Assembly: GCA_018883805.1 (NCBI GenBank)
Contig: JAHLFK010000058.1
Span: 1-63,837, forward strand
Origin: Candidatus Limosilactobacillus merdavium
Lineage (GTDB): Bacteria > Bacillota > Bacilli > Lactobacillales > Lactobacillaceae
Reading direction: 5' to 3'
Length of the DNA stretch: 63,837 nt
Under the pieces are notes generated by a model. That model was not told where the DNA came from, did no database searches, and was given only the letters and a program-made list of their open reading frames with translations. Shown piece after piece: positions 60,856-63,837 of this stretch (position 1 is the stretch's first letter; each line of letters begins with the position of its first letter). The translations under genes and the position numbers were made by a program.

Positions 60856-61573
60856 CAAGAATCGTTGCAATGGTTTCAGTGGTGAAGTACAAGATGCTTC
60901 TCCGTTAAATGTAGAAAATACACAAGAATATCGAGACGTTATCGCAATGACAAAATTTAAGCTTGATACAAGTATGCGGTATTTGGAAGGACCGTTTGAC
61001 CACCTTGCCGATTCTATGCAGAATTTGTGGCTAAATGAGGGAATGCAGGTGCCTGGTTTTGCAACAAAGTTCGTTGACTGCTGGTCAAATGATGACTATG
61101 TGACATTTTGCGAGCAGGTAAAGCTATGGGCACTAGACCATAATGAAGAACCCTTCAGTGAACTTTATCGGCGAGTACGTGAGCTTATCTTATGTGATAA
61201 GAAGTCACTTCAATTATTAACGATCCGTAAGCTGCTGGATAAGTCAAACGAGAATGAGAAAGTTCTATTTGAACAGCAAGCGAGTGTTCAACAATTATGT
61301 AACGAAATTGGTGAAAAAGATGACCAGATTTTCGTTGAGGACGATAGCTTTAAACACTCAAGTACCCAATTTGAACGTTTGAAGTTATTAGTACAATCTA
61401 TGCGGCGGCATTCTAATTATCTTGTTAATCAACGGCTTACGCGTCATCAAATGGTTAGTGTCAATGCTAATGAACAAGCAAAGATTATCGCTAAGCCAGT
61501 TCCGGCAACTAAGAAACGTAATCAACCAATGATGAATAAGACTAATGACAAGGATGATGGGCTTGAATTGTAA
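60842..61573 (+). CDS. Hypothetical protein of the mobilization module
   Basis: ORF continuing the operon; overlaps previous stop. Confidence 0.6.
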   Translation: MVKINKNRCNGFSGEVQDASPLNVENTQEYRDVIAMTKFKLDTSMRYLEGPFDHLADSMQNLWLNEGMQVPGFATKFVDCWSNDDYVTFCEQVKLWALDHNEEPFSELYRRVRELILCDKKSLQLLTIRKLLDKSNENEKVLFEQQASVQQLCNEIGEKDDQIFVEDDSFKHSSTQFERLKLLVQSMRRHSNYLVNQRLTRHQMVSVNANEQAKIIAKPVPATKKRNQPMMNKTNDKDDGLEL

Positions 61574-61708
61574 ACAAAAAAGCGACTATCCCCAGCTACC
61601 AACTATGGAAAGTCACTTTTAATAACAATAATTAGGATTGTTATCCTGCTCATTATCCATCTAATCGTTGCAGATGTAAATTGCATTGAATAGTAAAGGA
61701 TGATGAAT

Positions 61709-61912
61709 AGTATGAAAAAAGTAATGGATTACCAAGATTTACGTGATCTTGGCTATCCCCAAAATCAAGCACGGCGAATCATTCGTCAAGCTAAGGCTAA
61801 CCTTGTTAAACAAGGGTATGCCTTTTATAATGGTAAACGAGTTGGTCTGGTACCAACAACTGCCATTGCTGAAATTATTGCGCTTCCTGAATTGGAGGCC
61901 GATAACAAGTGA
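61709..61912 (+). CDS. DUF3173-like small protein (putative excisionase/RDF partner of integrase)
   Basis: KVMDYQDLRDLGYPQNQARRIIRQAKANLVKQGYAFYNGKRVGLVPTTAI; overlaps int start. Confidence 0.75.
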   Translation, partial: SMKKVMDYQDLRDLGYPQNQARRIIRQAKANLVKQGYAFYNGKRVGLVPTTAIAEIIALPELEADNK

Positions 61913-63129
61913 AGTCGATGAAAATTGACGGTTACAAATATGTCCGTGTCGATGAGAACGGGCATTTTTTCTACCAAGTATTTTTGGGACGCGATAATGA
62001 AGGCAAACAACACTTTAAAAAGGGACGTAAAGACCAAAAGGGGTTGAAGTTTACATCACCTAAAGCAGCTGAAGCTGAAGCAATGCGGATTAAAGTTGAA
62101 TACATGAATAAGCAAGCGGAAGACTTAAAACGTATGAGTTATGGCAAATTTGTTCGTCAAGACTTCTTACCCAAATATAAGGCTGATGTTGAAGACAGTA
62201 CTTATGATTCGCATAAACGAATGATTATGCTATCGGTAGATCGATTTGATACAAAAATCTTGGATGAGATTAGCGTTCGAGACTGTGAAGAATATCGAAC
62301 ATGGTTAATGAGTACGTCCGGCTTTTCCCGTGACTATGCTAATGTCTGTTATGTGGCGTTTCGGCAAACGTTAGGATACGCAGAACACCTTGGATTAATA
62401 ACTGATAATGTAGCAATGAAGACCAAAGCTATTCCAAAAGGTAAAGCTGTGGCTAAATACTGGACAAAGGCAGAATTTGAGAAAGTTCTGGCTCAGATTA
62501 GTACACAAGGCTTTTACGAACATTGTATTTACGTCATGCTGCTGTTTTATTATCGGACTGGTGTTCGTGTCTCAGAAGGGTTTGCTTTGACTTGGAATGA
62601 TATTGATTTAGTTAATCAAAAAGCTAGGATCTTTCATACCCTGTACTACAAAAATAAGGACAATTACCGAATTAAGCCATACACTAAGACTAAGGCTGGT
62701 AAGCGTATTATTACTTTAGATGATGAACTGGTTCAAATTCTAAAAGATTGGCGTCAGGAACAATTAGCTCATGGTGTTAAGAAGTTTGTACTATCCTATG
62801 ACGATCGGCCGATGATTAAATCTACTTTGAATAATGTGATCCATAAATACGCTAAATTAGCAGGTGTGCCTAGTATTAACGGTCGAGGATTACGTCACTC
62901 ACATGCTTCATATTTGATTGCTGAACTTGGGGCAGATGTACTAACCGTATCGAAACGATTAGGTCATAGCAGCCCGGCAGTAACCCTTCGTTATTATGCT
63001 CATATGTTTGATCGTAACGATGAATTGATTGCGGATAAAATGGTTGGATCTATGGACTTAACACCAGCTAAGCATTCCAAAGTTAAATTCAATGGCAATC
63101 AAATCATTCCCTTTAGTAAAGTGGTTTAA
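61909..63129 (+). CDS. int: Tyrosine site-specific integrase
   Basis: RTGVRVSEGFALTWNDID, GLRHSHASYLIAELGADVLTVSKRLGHSSPAVTLRYYAH. Confidence 0.95.
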   Translation: MKSMKIDGYKYVRVDENGHFFYQVFLGRDNEGKQHFKKGRKDQKGLKFTSPKAAEAEAMRIKVEYMNKQAEDLKRMSYGKFVRQDFLPKYKADVEDSTYDSHKRMIMLSVDRFDTKILDEISVRDCEEYRTWLMSTSGFSRDYANVCYVAFRQTLGYAEHLGLITDNVAMKTKAIPKGKAVAKYWTKAEFEKVLAQISTQGFYEHCIYVMLLFYYRTGVRVSEGFALTWNDIDLVNQKARIFHTLYYKNKDNYRIKPYTKTKAGKRIITLDDELVQILKDWRQEQLAHGVKKFVLSYDDRPMIKSTLNNVIHKYAKLAGVPSINGRGLRHSHASYLIAELGADVLTVSKRLGHSSPAVTLRYYAHMFDRNDELIADKMVGSMDLTPAKHSKVKFNGNQIIPFSKVV

Positions 63130-63130
63130 T

Positions 63131-63150
63131 GTTTGCCAAATTGTTTGCCA
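63131..63150 (+). repeat. Right-end integrase arm-type repeat GTTTGCCAAATTGTTTGCCA
   Basis: 19/20 identical to 40338-40357. Confidence 0.7.
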
Positions 63151-63206
63151 AAAAAGTAAACAATCGCGCAAACACTTGGTACAACTGACATGTTAGCCAA
63201 ATTTCT

Positions 63207-63224
63207 ATTATTGAATACGAATGA
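63207..63224 (+). other. guaA 3'-tail-like sequence (attR candidate): ATT ATT GAA TAC GAA TGA = IIEYE*
   Basis: Matches GuaA C-terminus TIEYE*. Confidence 0.7.
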
Positions 63225-63313
63225 TGTTGCTTATTAACTTGATAGCGGAATCCTAATTTAACAGCATTTGAATTGTGCAAAATCAATTCAAATCTATAAA
63301 AAGTAACATTGTT

Positions 63314-63335
63314 CCCTACCAAAACCCTACCAAAA
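63314..63335 (+). repeat. Perfect tandem repeat (CCCTACCAAAA)x2, arm-site-like for a second element
   Basis: Direct reading; occupies the equivalent position to the GTTTGCC repeat after guaA. Confidence 0.7.
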
Positions 63336-63354
63336 ACTTATAATATTGAGCGTA

Positions 63355-63406
63355 AAAAAAGCAATCAGCATTTACAATTGATAGTAAGTGTTTGATTGCT
63401 TTTTCA
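63355..63406. terminator. Bidirectional terminator-like hairpin
   Basis: aaaaaaagcaatca..tgattgcttttt. Confidence 0.75.
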
Positions 63407-63484
63407 TTTTGAACTTCATCTTAGTTAATATATAGACGAAAATAACAGGTACTACATAATTGCTAAATGTGTAGTACCTGTTGT

Positions 63485-63837
63485 TTATTTTTGCTGATTA
63501 TTTTTTGTGGAAGAATTATGAACAACGATATTTGAACTAACCAATTCTAAGACGTTTTTAGAAATTTCTTCCGCTTTCTGTTCATCAATCTGATCAAGTA
63601 GATTGATGAGGGTACTCTGATAATGTCCTCTTATATGTTGCTGGTTAGTATTACCATCAATTAATTTTTCCATTGTAGTTTTCAGCCCTTTTGCTATAAA
63701 GCTCTTATGTACTCAACCTCACCACGTTCTAGTCTTGATACGTAATTGGTGGAAAGATCAGTAGCATTAGCTAGTTCTTCTTGAGTCATTTTAAGCTCGT
63801 GGCGCCTGTGACTGATGTTAACTCCGATTTTACTCAT
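63485..63837 (-). pseudogene. XRE-family HTH regulator, frame-disrupted
   Basis: MSKIGVNISHRRHELKMTQEELANATDLSTNYVSRLERGEVEYIRAL* then another frame KSFIAKGLKTTMEKLIDGN... Confidence 0.7.

Larger units (their letters stand above)
40240..63222 (+). mobile_element. Putative integrative mobilizable element inserted at guaA 3' end, carrying BREX
   Basis: guaA 3' tail TACGAAT at left, TACGAAT within guaA-tail-like TCTATTATTGAATACGAATGA at right; near-identical GTTTGCCAAA(A/T)TGTTTGCCA arm-like repeats near both ends; integrase, DUF3173-like, relaxase, Rep inside. Confidence 0.75.

Noticed and set aside
1-63837. CRISPR array, rRNA or tRNA genes
   Set aside because: No regularly spaced repeat/spacer pattern and no tRNA/rRNA-like sequence recognised by eye; a tRNAscan/Infernal run would be needed to exclude fully.

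Overview
This 63.8 kb window is low-GC lactobacillus-like (Limosilactobacillus-type) chromosome. It has a housekeeping/transport backbone of about 40 kb: pepI/pepX, potABCD, amino-acid transporters, a P-type ATPase, a Fur-family regulator, a YhgE/Pip-type protein, a YefM/YoeB locus, D-LDH, an IS200-like element, hflX, a HelD-like helicase, an LTA synthase, coaA and guaA. A putative integrative mobilizable element of about 23 kb follows, inserted at the 3' end of guaA (approx. 40240-63222). The element carries a type-1-like BREX cluster (brxA-brxB-brxC-pglX-[AbrB-Doc TA]-pglZ, with no brxL visible), an HUH+SF3-helicase Rep, an oriT-like hairpin cluster, mobilization genes, a DUF3173-like protein and a tyrosine integrase. 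A second guaA-tail-like sequence and a diverged copy of the left-end sequence beyond it suggest a tandem or remnant second element. Other notable signals: (i) a 21-aa leader peptide with 7 Ser in 8 residues plus a terminator hairpin upstream of an APC permease, a candidate serine-responsive ribosome-mediated attenuator; (ii) a YefM/YoeB pair in which both ORFs are interrupted by a stop right after AAAAAG and restored by -1 frameshifting; (iii) a drastically shortened group II intron-like remnant right after the pglX terminator; (iv) a terminator-bearing leader with a possible uORF in front of brxA. All calls come from reading the sequence and supplied ORFs; no database search was run.
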